The position numbers and the translations under genes were made by a program. Of a stretch of 48,531 nt of DNA, positions 1-13,600 are shown one piece after another. This DNA is from Isochrysis galbana (taxonomy: Eukaryota; Haptophyta; Isochrysidales; Isochrysidaceae), in contig JADDIW010000058.1 of assembly GCA_018136815.1 (NCBI GenBank), forward strand, positions 1 through 48,531, read 5' to 3'. Positions within the stretch are counted from its first letter, which is position 1. Every line of letters starts with the position of its first letter. The notes under the pieces were generated by a model. It had not been told where the DNA came from, did not search any database, and was given only the letters and a program-made list of their open reading frames with translations.

Positions 1-884
1 CGGACGGCAGTCTTTCGTCCTGTCGGTCTTGTTACTTGTTAGCCCCTCGTCCCTCGTCCTCATTCTTGTTCTCACCCCCGTTCTCGTTCTCTGTTTGCAT
101 TCTTAACACTTAACACTCAATCACTACACCGACTCCCTCGCTCGTGCTCCCGTTCCCTCTCGCCATCAAAATGTCCGCTCCATCGTCGCGTTCGACCTCG
201 CCTAAATAAGCCCGTCCTCTCGCCTCCAACTTTTTGAGGTGGTTGAGCCCGTCTTTCCACTTGTGACTTGTGCCTCGTCAAGCCGCGCCTCTCGCCGTAA
301 ATCCTTCACCATCTCCGTCGCCAATTGGTTGTGCGGCAACTTCCAATTCTTTAGCTGCTCGGCTTGTTTCAACAGGGGGAGGGCACAAAGGCGCCTCCCC
401 ATGTCCCATGTGAACAAAGAATGAACTGAGTTGTCCTTAACAAGAACACAGCATAATTGATAAGCTATCGTGATAGTGATAGCCTGATCCCCCTAATGCT
501 TGAGATCTGAGATCTAGGTTAAGATTAGGCTTCTAAAATGCAACATGCAACTTACTTAGGGGTGGAATTCGTTGTGAGGGTGAGGAGGAGGGAGCTAAGA
601 AGGCTCAACACAAAGAAGCACCCTGCCACCACCAACGAAAGGGATGACTAGGAGGAGGCAACAAATACTCGACTAACCAGATCGTGGAGGCGACTCTTAA
701 GGAAAAGGCTTGCCGTTCAAGACCCGGATGCGGGGGCCGCTATTTGGGGCTGGAAGACTCCGACTCGCGCGCCCCTATCCTTTGCAAGTCGAGAAGGAAT
801 GCTCCTCAATAGAGGAGGATTCTTGGCAAACACACTCGGGCAATGCGTCCCGATCACAGCCGCTCGCGACCGTGGCCATGGCTC
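1..884. other. 3' flanking region, no supported gene
   Basis: Sequence downstream of the PKS stop. Positions 1-180 are pyrimidine-rich with CTCGT-type repetition, and about 430-620 is more AT-rich. The short open frames here (at most about 90 codons) have no recognisable domain or codon signature. No AATAAA signal on the minus strand, tRNA or mobile element was recognised. Confidence 0.6.
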
Positions 885-1670
885 TCAGCCTTCAAAGACG
901 AAATCACATCGCCGCCTCATCACCATGCGGCAGCACCGGATCATGAGGCCGACTTCCGCTGCGTGCTTTGTAATGAAAGTGAAGTGCTGGCCGGCATGCT
1001 CGTGGACTGTCGCCTGCGGTAGAAGCTTGGTGGTGATGGCCAGGGCGCCGTTGTCCCTATACCTCTGCGTATAGATGAGCAACACGGGGCAACGGAGCGG
1101 ACCGAGCGGCTGCACGATGGTATCCGGCAGCTCGAGGAGCCGAGCGGCGGCAGCGCACGCATCCGGCCCAAGGAATCTAGCAACTTGAGCACCATCTCGA
1201 GTGAAGCGATCGCCTGCGCCTGACCATTGCCCTCCGCGCTACTCCTCGCTTTGGGCGCTGGGACAATCCCCCCCCTCCGCGGACGGCGGGCCGCTCGCTG
1301 CCGGATGTGCTGAGCAACTTGTAGGGCGTGACCACCCATCCGTGGAGGCAAGTGGTCGCCGCCACCCACAGGACCGTCGAGGAGCACAAGTTCGACGAGG
1401 TAGCCGTCTGCCTCGAGAAGGCATGCCATCCAATATCCGATGTGGCAGCCGAGCGAGTACGCAACGATGCGCATGGGGTATTCTTTCCGCCATAGCTCTA
1501 GTGGGAGGAGCTCGACGTAGCGGGTAGCGACGTCCTGCATACACGTAGCCCCTTCCAAGAGCCTCGTCGAGCATTGGATGCCAAGGCAGCCCGACGTAGA
1601 GACCACTGGTGCGAGCTTGCGGAACCCCCAGAGGAGGCCCGTGAAGTCATGGATGCACACCACCGGCGGT
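885..1670 (-). other. Terminal thioesterase (TE), decarboxylating type by context
   Basis: Alpha/beta-hydrolase TE of about 260 residues at the C terminus. It starts at VVCIHDFTGLLWGFRKL (~1,665). The nucleophile elbow is VAYSLGCHIGYW (~1,460), so the first Gly of the usual G-x-S-x-G is Ala here. After a frame break near 1,150 it continues with CPVLLIYTQRYRDNGA and the histidine segment EHAGQHFTFITKHA (~1,000-960). It stops at TGA 885-887. In CurM and Ols the TE hydrolyses the beta-sulfated thioester, and loss of CO2 and sulfate gives a terminal alkene. Simple hydrolysis to an acid remains possible. Confidence 0.82.
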
Positions 1671-4600
1671 GCAGCCGAATCGTCCCCAGGCTGAGTGATC
1701 CACTGCAACTCCGGATCTACTTCGGGCAGGAGTTCGTACTCGTGCGCGGCCGCTAGTTGCCGCGTCGCCTCAAGTAGTGGCTGTGGGAGCTGGACTTTGC
1801 GCCACTTCTCGGCTTGCTTTGCCTCGATCTGCTTGCGCTTAAACAGCTTGGGGTCGGTCGCCGCGCCTTGGCCTTCGACACCTTTGAAGCTCTCCACGGC
1901 TTTGGTCTCGTACGGGTTGGCCATAGCGGGTATCCACTCGATATCCATCAGATCTTCGCAAAGCGTGCGCGTCATACCCAAAGGATCGCGCAGGAAATCT
2001 TCGTACCGCAAGCGCATGTAAGATACGCACAGCCCGCGATCGCGCTCCTCGTCAAGTGATTGCATGAACTCGTCGCACGCGCGATTGGTACTCACCCATA
2101 ACTGCTCAACCGTCGTCCACGTGGCACTCCTTACATCAAGCATGCTTCGGAAAAGCTCGAGCCCAGAGGAGATACACGCGTACGGATGTCGAATCAGGTG
2201 GATGTATCGCGCCTGGGAGAACATGTCGCGAGCACGACGCATCACATTCACGTGGAAAGCGTTGGGAGGTGTCTTGTCGACAAGGACCGAGAGCCCACTA
2301 CACGAAAGAGCGATTCGTAAACCCTCCAGGTCGGGGTGTCGCCGCCGTACGAGTCAGTCCGCTCTCGTGCGGCTGCGGTCGGGACATCGAGGAGCTCAGC
2401 GAACGTCTGAACCAAGCCGAGACTAACGGCACCCATGGTGCCGTGCGCGGCGCGTTCGGCCATAGTGTCGAACATGAGCAGGTGCAACTCTTGCCCCGCA
2501 TACAGCTGTGGATGAACTTGTAAGCATAGCTGCAATAAAGATGATCCGGAGCGTGGACTGCTGAACACGAAGAGGATCTTGCCGTCTAGCTGGTATGGCA
2601 CCGGCGAGGCTGCCCCTTCCCACACCGTGGTGGGAAGCGTCTTGCCCAACTGGACGTTGTCCTGCTCTTCTGCTGCTTGGCCATGGGAATAATCCACGAC
2701 GAGTCGTGTGAGCGTCCCGATGGTGAGGACCTCTGCAGACAAATCGTCGTGGCGCAATCTGACCTCGAGACGTTCCTCGATGCGGTTGCGTAGCTCGAGG
2801 GCAGCCATCGAATCCATGCCTGCCGATTCTAAGGGAGTGTCCACGCCCAATTGTGCGTCGGAAACGAATGCCCGAACCTCTTCCGCGATGATGTCTTGCA
2901 CTTGTTGCTCGCTCATTCCCGCAACCTTTCTGCGAGCTCCGCGGCTTCCACCCTCGAGCCAGATGTCGTTTGCGAAAAGCGACAACGCAGGGGCCGAAAC
3001 GCGAGCCACGACGTCAGGACTGTTAGGCACTGCTGTGAGGATCGAAATGGCGCTCGTGGCGAGCGCCGCTTTGAGGAGCTCGGCGTAAGCTCCGATCGGG
3101 ACGATCAGCTTCACCTGCTTCGACGTACTAGCGAAGAATTCCTCGCCGGCCCCTGCGCCGGCGATGAGAGGAAGTTGCAGGCTAGACCCAATCGAGCCCG
3201 CTCCACGTCGGAGGACGGCGAGGACATCTAAGTAGGAGTTGGCGCCGGAGTAGCCGGCTTGTCCACGATTGCCGAAAGCCGAGGCGAGCGACGAGAAGGC
3301 GAGGAAATGGGCGAGCCCAATTTTGTGGGACGCGGCATGGATGTGCGCCGCTCCATGCGCCTTGGCTTCGAAGACAGTTGACAACCGGCGGTGCTCCAGC
3401 GTAGGCACCGTGGCGTCCTCGATGACCCCGGCAGCGTGGAGACAAGCCACCGGGCTGATCCCATAGGAGACGCTATGGCGAGACGGAGAAGTTCGTTGCA
3501 CGCTTCCGACATGCTCACATCACAGGCGCATACGTGCACACTCGCCCCAGCTTCCACTAGCGAGTGGAGGTGGCGCTCAATCCGTTGTCCAGCCGCGGAG
3601 ACGCGGCCCTTTCGAGAGGCGAGGACCAAGCCGCGGGCACCATGCCCGCCAACTCTTCGGCAGAGCGGAGGCCGAGCCCTCCGAGACCACCCGTGATCAA
3701 ATGGACCCACCCAAACTCTGGCGTCTTTCCGGTCGTCACGGCTATAGGAGACTTCCGGCTCAGGCGCGGCCAGTACCACACGCCACTCTTGCTCATAGCG
3801 GCCTCTCGGTCGACATCGTAATCGCCACGAGTGGGATGGCTAGCGAGCATCCACGCTACATCTTCGGCTGTCGGAGGACGCCGGATGTCCCTGACATGCC
3901 AGGCGCCCTTGGGGTATTCGATGTGCACTGAGCGCAAAAAGCCCCAGATGCCGCCAACCGATGCCGAAGAAACGGCAGCAGCTTCCTCCTTTGGGTCTGC
4001 CACCTGCGCACCGCAAGTAATGCACAAGAGCTTCGGCAAGGGGGCCATCTGGACCATCATCTTCACGAGATCAAGCAGCGAGTGCAACCAAGGCAAGCAC
4101 GGGGCCGGCACGTAGAGCTTGTCCGACGGGAGAACGAGAGCGATGTTGCGCGGCAGCACCAACGCCATCGACGAGGCGAGCGCATTCTGCAGATCATCAA
4201 CAGTGAAGCGTTGCACCTGCATGCCGCCCACGTCACTACCAAACATGCGCATTGGGGCGAAAGCATCGCTCGCGTCGGTGGAGACGACGAGCCATCGGTC
4301 CGACGGGCTGCCCTCCTTGGGTTCCATGGTGGCGGGGACCCACGAGGTGTAAAAGGAGATAGTTGCCGCTGGCGGCGGCTCAGTCTTGGTGGCCTCTGTT
4401 GCCACGGAGAGAGGCGAGGCGCGAGGCCAATGGTAGCTGTGTCGAGTAAAGCGCACCCGAGGCATGGAAGTGGGGGGGGCTGTAGACGCCGAGCTCCGCA
4501 ACACAGCATGGACGATCGTCCCACTGTAGCCGAACGAGCTGACACCGGCCACAATATGACTGTCGCTCGCCCAACTATATCTAGGCGGTGTGGCGACTTG

Positions 4601-7600
4601 CGCCGGCAACGCACAAGCAACACCGAGTACTGCCTCCCTCACGTGTAGATTGATGGCGCGGAGCTGTGCATTGGGTGCGACCACCGACGTGCAAAGACCG
4701 GCGCACAGCTTCAAGAAACCGCTGATCCCGGCCGCGGGCTCCGAGTGGCCGGCGTTTGCCTTGACGCTCCCAACAGTGGCAACCTGGTCTACTCGTCGTC
4801 CCTGAAGGAGAGCGGCGACCGTGCGCGCCTCAATGGGGTCGCCGAGGGCCGTACCGGTACCATGAGCCTCGATCGCAGCCACGCTTTCGGCATGAGTGGC
4901 GGCGTCGGCGATCGCAGCGCACAGCAAGGCCCTCTGCGCGAGGCCGTTGGGGGCCGTGAGACTAGCGCTCTTGCCATCTTGACGCACACAACTTCCAGCC
5001 AACTCGATGTCTGCGGCGCGTACGCTCGGACAAAGCGTGACGGAGCAGCACGCTTCGGCACGGACGTATCCATCGGCGCGCGCGTCGAACGTATGGCAAT
5101 GGCCTGCGGCAGAAAGCATACCCGCATTCGCGAAGGAGAAGGTAACGCCCGGCAAGAGCATCATGCTCACACCAGCCGCCAACGCAGCAGTGCACTCCTC
5201 ATTCTGCACCGCACGGAACGCCGAATGAGTCGCCGCAAGAGCTGCCGAGCACGCTGTATCCACCGAGATGCATGGCCCATTCATGCCGAGTACGAAAGAA
5301 ATTCGACCTGACGCGACGGAGTGACTGGCGCCCGTCGCCGAGTAGACATTACGTGAGAGTATGTGGTTCGTACGAATCAACTCATTGTAGTCGATGGCTG
5401 CGATACCCAAGAAGATGCCTGTGAGAGAGCCCATCAGGGAGGACTTTTGTAGAGAGGCCCCGTTGAACGACTCATAGCTGCACTCTAGCAGCAAACGCTG
5501 CTGAGGGTCCATTGCGCCAGCCTCGGCTGGTGAGATGCCGAAAAAGGTGTTGTCAAACAAATGTGCGTCCTCTAAGAAAGCGCCATGGCGTGCACGTTGG
5601 CCAACGACGCCTGTCGGGAAGTCAGGGTGATTGATTGGCCACCGGTCAGGCGGCACCTCGATGATCAAGTCACCACCGCAGGAGGCCATGATTCCAAGCG
5701 CATTGGAAGTATCAACGCGACGAGGGAGGTAGGAGCTCAAGCCGAGCACGCTTGCCGAGATCTTCATTCCGGGCAATGTTGAAGAGGGAGGCACTTCGGG
5801 AGTGCTGCCGGCGTCGTCGGTGGCAGAAGTGCTTTCGAAGTACTGAGCGAGCTGCCGGGCGGTCGGGTATTCGAAGATGAGCGTGCTCGGCAGCGCCTGT
5901 CCCGACGCCGCTTGCAGCTGGTTGCCTAGCTCGACCGCGCCCAACGAGTCGAGGCCCGCATCCATCAGGGGAGCGTCAGCGTCCACGCCGGAGCCTATGG
6001 TTGTCTCGAGCGTCGTCAGGATCGAGTCCAACGTGAGCGGCTTCCGGTGGCCCGCGCTACCAGCGGCCTTCTCGGTCGACGCACCCAACGGCTTGTGGGA
6101 AGCGTACGCCTCGAGCAACGCGGGTACCACCGGCGGCAATGCGAGATACGTGCGCCACGAGATGATGAGCAGACTCATCACCGACGGACAATGCGACATG
6201 AGCGACGCACGGAACGCCGAGATGCCCTGCGCGAGACCGATGAGTCCAAAGCCCGCCGCCACGATGCGCGAGTTGATCGAGCTGCCGGCTGCCATACCGA
6301 CGTCTGCCCAAGGGCCCCACTGCACGCTAGACGATGCCTGGCCGCGCACGCGACGGCTCACGCCCAACGCGTCCAGACAGCTGTTGGCCGCGGCGTAGTT
6401 CGATTGGCCGCCGCCGCCAAGCAGTGAGGCGATCGACGAGAACAGCACGCACGAGTCGAGCGGCAGCGCGTAGCTGCCGGCGTGAGCATTCCACCCACCC
6501 TGAGCCTTCGGCGCGTAGACGCGGCGGATGGAGCTTGCCGTCTGAGAGAAGAGCAACCCGTCCGAGAGCACGCCCGCGGCGTGCCACACACCGCTCAGAA
6601 GCGGGCCGTCGCCCAGCCGCACGCCATCCACAAGCCGTCGGACATCGGACACTTCCGCGGCGTCGCAACGTGCGAGGCGCACTGTACTGCCCCTCACCGA
6701 GCGCAGCCGTGTCGCCTCCTGCGCGCCCATCGTGCCGCTACGCGACGCGAGCACCACGAGAAGAGCGCCGCTCTCGCCCAACCAACGGCCCGTCAGCAAG
6801 CCGAGCCCGCCCGTGCCACCGGTTAGCACGTGCGCTCCTCGGGCGCCCACAGCGGCCGACGAGGGGAGACGCACAACCACCTTGCCGATGTTGGCGCCGC
6901 CTTGCAAGCACCGAAAGGCAGACGCCACACCGTGCTCCATGTCGAAGCTCAGCAATGGAAGCCCGTGAAGCACGCGTGCCGCGGCGCGAGTAGACAGCTG
7001 CCGCAACGTGCCGCGCATCCAATCGGGCGATTGCTCGATCGCGCTGTCGAGCGCAATCACGACGTATCGCGACGTCGAGGCGGACGCATGGCGAGCAGCG
7101 CTCCACACCGCGCGCTTGCCGATCTCCAACAAGTGGCCGTCTTCGCGCAACAAAGAAATCGACGAGCTGATGAAGTCGAGAGAGAGGCTGTTGAGTACCA
7201 GCCACAACCGAGACGACCCAAGCAGCATAGCACATCCGCGCGCATAGGCGCTGCCGTCACGTGAGCTGAGCGTCTCTCCTCTCAAGCCGACCCGGTGCAA
7301 GAAGTGGTGCTTGTACGGCCGGCCGACCGTCGCACTCGCGCGAGCGCCCAGCCAGTGCACGTACTCGAGCGCCGCTAGGCCGACACCGCCCGCGCCCGCC
7401 TGTAGGAGCGAGTGCACGCCGGCGCGGCAACCTGCTGCCGCGAGAGACATGTGCACCGTCGACCACGTCGTCGGCAGGGTGCTTGCTTCCTCCACCGAGA
7501 GCGAGGCGTCGATCGCAGCCACAAGCCGAGCGTCAGTGCGCGCGTGCGACGCGAGCGCGGCGAGAGCGTGGCCCACCACAGCGTCGCCCACGCGCAGACC

Positions 7601-10600
7601 ACTTGCCCGCTCGCCACACACGGACACCCCCGCGGCGCAGTCGCCGCCGGGCATCCCAGGATCGCCTGGGTACAGCCCCAGCACGTTGAGCACGTCGCGG
7701 AAGTTGAGCCCCACTGCGCGTACGCGCAAGCGCACCTCGCCGTCTACGGGTGACGAGGCGTCCTCGTCTTGAGCCACAATGCGCAGGTTCGCGATGGCGC
7801 CGCGCGCGTCGAAATGAAGCCGGATCGGACCGCTGATCGATTGCGGAGCGGCCGAAAGCCGCGGGAGGCGCAGCTCGTCGCCGTCGATGGCGACCTCCGC
7901 CTCCGGCTCGCCATCGTACGGGCAGCCAAGTGCCACCATCGCCGTACGCGCCACCTCCTCGGCCGACGAGTCGACACACGTGTCCACGAGTATGGCACGC
8001 GCCGTCGGCGCCTCGGACCGAGCCTGACGGCCCAGGCCAACCATCCCCGCGTGCGACGGATCGTGCGCACCCGCCGCGCTGGCGCCGACGGCGCCCCTCG
8101 TCAGATACCAGACCGGCAACGTCGGCCTCGACACGTGGCACTTCATCACGTCAAACGCCGCCGCGATCGTGGGCAACACGCCGCAGCTGTGCGACCCACA
8201 GGAAACGCCCAACGAGTACAAGACGCTGCCGGCTGATGGCGCTGTGCCGCTGCCGACGCCATTCATTCCCTGGTGAGGGCGCGCACCGACAGCGGCGGCC
8301 AACGACAACGCGTTGGCGAGCGCAGCATTCGCGGCGCTCCTGCTCGCCAAACGAGCGGTGCGGCGCCACTTGGTGACATACAAGTGGCTCTCGCGCACGG
8401 CGACGGGCCGCGGCGCGCCAGCCTTGAGCACGCGCGACTCGAAGCCGTCGATGCGCGCCCCTGAGCCACTTCGCTCGCGAGAGCACACGAGTGCAACTCC
8501 AGTGGTGTTCTCCCCTTGCCGCTGCGCCACAGACCACACGTGCCCGCGCACGCCGTGAAGCGCAGCGGAAGACACCGAGAATGGCAACCTCGTCTCGTCG
8601 GAAGTCGCCGTCGCGAGCAGTGCGGTGAGCTGCAAACCGGCATCGAGGTCCGCCGGGTGTACGAGCGTCCCTTGACGACGCGACCGCCGGTGCAACCGAC
8701 CCACGCCTACACCAACCCGCCGCGACACGCGAGCTTGGCCAAGCTGCTGGAACGCGCGACCATACTCGAGTCCGACTGTGCGGAGTGCAGAGTAGATCAA
8801 CGAGACGTCGACGGCCAGATCGCAGCCGACGCTCAACGCAGGCAGCAAGGCCGGCATCAGATCGTTCGACCGCGCCGCGGCACCTGCAAGGCTTCCTGCG
8901 CAGTGGGTGGTGCTTGCACCCTCATTCTCGGTGCGCACCTCGAACCGGTCGTCGACCGTCACGTCGCATAGCACTGATGTAGACCTCGGCATCGCCGAGT
9001 CGATTGCCAAGGGCTGTAGGAAGAAGACGCGCCGCTGAAGCGGAGCCGGCTCCTCGCACGCAGCGCGCACCATCTCCAAATAGCCGGCCGCCGGGAAGAC
9101 GACGTGGCCCTGTACCACGTGGTCAACCACCACATCCCGCAGCGCGCCGAACGCGGGTGAGCGGAAGAGGCGGCGTGCGCCGCCGCCGCCGCCCACGAGA
9201 TGCTGCGCAAGAGGATGCGCGCTCTCGCACCACGGAAAGCGACGCCGTTGGTATGCGAGCGCGCCGACAGTATCCGGCCGGCTCGTCGGCAGCACGCCGC
9301 TGCGCAGAACCGCATGCGCGATTGTGCCACTGTAGCCGAAGGAGCTCACGCCGCCGACGACCGACCCGCGCTCGGCCGATGCGCAAAGCGGAGCCGATGA
9401 CCGCTGAGTGGGTACGGCACACGCCACTCCGGCTAGCGCACTCGCAACGTGCGGATTGATGGAGCGCAACTGCCCGTTCGGTGAGGCAGCAACCGAGCGA
9501 AGGCTGATGCACAGGCTCACCAAGCCGGAGATGCCCGCACTCGGCTCGGCATGCCCACCATTTGCCTTCACACTACACATGGACAGTGCTTCCGAGCCCG
9601 GCCGACCGCCAAGGAAAGCGGCGACGGTGCGCGCCTCGATGGGATCACCCAAGGCCGTGCCCGTGCCGTGAGCCTCCATAAGCGACACGATTTCCGACCG
9701 CGCCGACGCGTCCGCCAACGCCGCGGCGAGCAGGGCCCGCTGCGCTTGACCGTTGGGAGCCGTGAGGCTGGCACTCTTGCCGTCTTGGCGCACACAGCTG
9801 CCGAGCAAGTTGAGCCAACCATCCGTCGAGACGCCGTCGCTTCCGTGGAGCGTCGCCGCACAACAAGCTTCACCCCGCACGTAGCCATCCGCGCGAGAGT
9901 CGAAGGTATGGCAGTGGCCTCCTGCCGAAAGCATGCCTGCGTTGGCGAAAGAATAAGAGACGCCGGCAACAGCATCATGCTCACGCCAATCGACAGAGCC
10001 GCAGTGCATTCATTCAGCTGCACCGCGCGCAGCGCGTGGTGATTCGCGACCAAGGCCGCCGAGCAAGCCGTGTCAACCGCGACGCTCGGCCCGTTCATCC
10101 CAAGCACGTATGAGAGACGACCCGAGGCAACCGAGTGGGTGGCGCCCGTCGCAGCGTAGACGTTGCGTGCCATTACGGGATTGACACGCACCATCTCGGA
10201 GAAGTCGTTCGCGGCGATACCAACGAACACGCCCGTCAGCGAGCCCAGCAACGGGCCCCGAGCCAGCGATGCTCCGTGCAACGATTTGTACCCGTACTCG
10301 AGCAACAAACGCTGCTGGGGGTCCATCACGCTGGCTTCGATCGGCGATACACTGAAGAAGGCGTTATCGAACAGCTCGGCATCATCTAGGAAGGCGCCGT
10401 GCCGTGCGCGGTCGCCTATGACGCCGTCGGGGTATTCCGGTGTGTCAATGGGCCAGCGCTCTAGCGGCACCTCACAGACTAGATCACCGCCGCATGAAGA
10501 CATGTGACCTAGCGATTGCGCACAGGTGATACGGCCGGGCATCACGGCGCTCAAACCGCCCAAAAACACGCGCAGGCCCGAATCCCTCCCGGCAGCGGCT

Positions 10601-13600
10601 GCATTCGCGACCTCTCTCGTCTCATCGGCACTACCTGCCGACGTGCTCGCGAAGTACTGAGCGAGCTGCCGGGCGGTCGGGTATTCGAAGATGAGCGTGC
10701 TCGGCAGCGCCTGTCCCGACGCTGCTTGTAGCTGGTTGCCTAGCTCGACCGCGCCCAACGAGTCGAGGCCCGCATCCATCAGGGGAGCGTCAGCGTCCAC
10801 GCCGGAGCCTATGGTTGTCTCGAGCGTCGTCAGGATCGAGTCCAACGTGAGCGGCTTCCGGTGGCCCGCGCTACCAGCGGCCTTCTCGGTCGACGCACCC
10901 AACGGCTTGTGGGAAGCGTACGCCTCGAGCAACGCGGGTACCACCGGCGGCAATGCGAGATACGTGCGCCACGAGATGATGAGCAGACTCATCACCGACG
11001 GACAGTGCGACATGAGCGACGCACGGAACGCCGAGATGCCCTGCGCGAGACCGATGAGTCCAAAGCCCGCCGCCACGATGCGCGAGTTGATCGAGCTGCC
11101 GGCTGCCATACCGACGTCTGCCCAAGGGCCCCACTGCACGCTAGCCGATGCTTGGCCGCGCACGCGACGGCTCACGCCCAACGCGTCCAGACAGCTGTTG
11201 GCCGCGGCGTAGTTCGATTGGCCGCCGCCGCCAAGCAGTGAGGCGATCGACGAGAACAGCACGCACGAGTCGAGCGGCAGCGCGCAGCTGCCGGCGTGAG
11301 CATTCCACCCACCCTGAGCCTTCGGCGCGTAGACGCGGCGGATGGAGCTTGCCGTCTGAGAGAAGAGCAACCCGTCCGAGAGCACGCCCGCGGCGTGCCA
11401 CACACCGCTCAGAAGCGGGCCGTCGCCCAGCCGCACGCCATCCACAAGCCGTCGGACATCGGACACTTCCGCGGCGTCGCAACGTGCGAGGCGCACTGTA
11501 CTGCCCCTCACCGAGCGCAGCCGTGTCGCCTCCTGCGCGCCCATCGTGCCGCTACGCGACGCGAGCACCACGAGAAGAGCGCCGCTCTCGCCCAACCAAC
11601 GGCCCGTCAGCAAGCCGAGCCCGCCCGTGCCACCGGTTAGCACGTGCGCTCCTCGGGCGCCCACAGCGGCCGACGAGGGGAGACGCACAACCACCTTGCC
11701 GATGTTGGCGCCGCCTTGCAAGCACCGAAAGGCAGACGCCACACCGTGCTCCATGTCGAAGCTCAGCAATGGAAGCCCGTGAAGCACGCGTGCCGCGGCG
11801 CGAGTAGACAGCTGCCGCAACGTGCCGCGCATCCAATCGGGCGATTGCTCGATCGCGCTGTCGAGCGCAATCACGACGTATCGCGACGTCGAGGCGGACG
11901 CATGGCGAGCAGCGCTCCACACCGCGCGCTTGCCGATCTCCAACAAGTGGCCGTCTTCGCGCAACAAAGAAATCGACGAGCTGATGAAGTCGAGAGAGAG
12001 GCTGTTGAGTACCAGCCACAACCGAGACGACCCAAGCAGCATAGCACATCCGCGCGCATAGGCGCTGCCGTCACGTGAGCTGAGCGTCTCTCCTCTCAAG
12101 CCGACCCGGTGCAAGAAGTGGTGCTTGTACGGCCGGCCGACCGTCGCACTCGCGCGAGCGCCCAGCCAGTGCACGTACTCGAGCGCCGCTAGGCCGACAC
12201 CGCCCGCGCCCGCCTGTAGGAGCGAGTGCACGCCGGCGCGGCAACCTGCTGCCGCGAGAGACATGTGCACCGTCGACCACGTCGTCGGCAGGGTGCTTGT
12301 TCCTCCACCGAGAGCGAGGCGTCGATCGCAGCCACAAGCCGAGCGTCAGTACGCGCGTGCGACGCGAGCGCAGCGAGAGCGTGGCCCACCACAGCGTCGC
12401 CCACGCGCAGACCACTTGCCCGCTCGCCACACACGGACACCCCCGCGGCGCAGTCGCCGCCGGGCATCCCAGGATCGCCTGGGTACAGCCCCAGCACGTT
12501 GAGCACGTCGCGGAAGTTGAGCCCCACTGCGCGTACGCGCAAGCGCACCTCGCCGTCTACGGGTGACGAGGCGTCCTCGTCTTGAGCCACAATGCGCAGG
12601 TTCGCGATGGCGCCGCGCGCGTCGAAATGAAGCCGGATCGGACCGCTGATCGATTGCGGAGCGGCCGAAAGCCGCGGGAGGCGCAGCTCGTCGCCGTCGA
12701 TGGCGACCTCCGCCTCCGGCTCGCCATCGTACGGGCAGCCAAGTGCCACCATCGCCCTACGCGCCACCTCCTCGGCCGACGAGTCGGCACACGTGTCCAC
12801 GAGTATGGCACGCGCCGTCGGCGCCTCGGACCGAGCCTGACGGCCCAGGCCAACCATCCCCGCGTGCGACGGATCGTGCGCACCCGCCGCGCTGGCGCCG
12901 ACGGCGCCCCTCGTCAGATACCAGACCGGCAACGTCGGCCTCGACACGTGGCACTTCATCACGTCAAACGCCGCCGCGATCGTGGGCAACACGCCGCAGC
13001 TGTGCGACCCACAGGAAACGCCCAACGAGTACAAGACGCTGCCGGCTGATGGCGCTGTGCCGCTGCCGACGCCATTCATTCCCTGGTGAGGGCGCGCACC
13101 GACAGCGGCGGCCAACGACAACGCGTTGGCGAGCGCAGCATTGCGGCGCTCTGCTCGCCAAACGAGCGGTGCGGCGCCACTTGGTGACATACAAGTGGCT
13201 CTCGCGCACGGCGACGGGCCGCGGCGCGCCAGCCTTGAGCACGCGCGACTCGAAGCCGTCGATGCGCGCCCCAGAGCCACTTCGCTCGCGAGAGCACACG
13301 AGTGCAACTCCAGTGGTGTTCTCCCCTTGCCGCTGCGCCACAGACCACACGTGCCCGCGCACGCCGTGAAGCGCAGCGGAAGACACCGAGAATGGCAACC
13401 TCGTCTCGTCGGAAGTCGCCGTCGCGAGCAGTGCGGTAAGCTGCAAACCGGCATCGAGGTCCGCCGGGTGTACGAGCGTCCCTTGACGACGCGACCGCCG
13501 GTGCAACCGACCCACGCCTACACCAACCCGCCGCGACACGCGAGCTTGGCCAAGCTGCTGGAACGCGCGACCATACTCGAGTCCGACCGTGCGGAGTGCA

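Noticed and set aside
202-424. Short open frames on both strands in the 3' flank
   Set aside because: 61-71 codons, overlapping antisense, with no recognisable domain or supporting signal.
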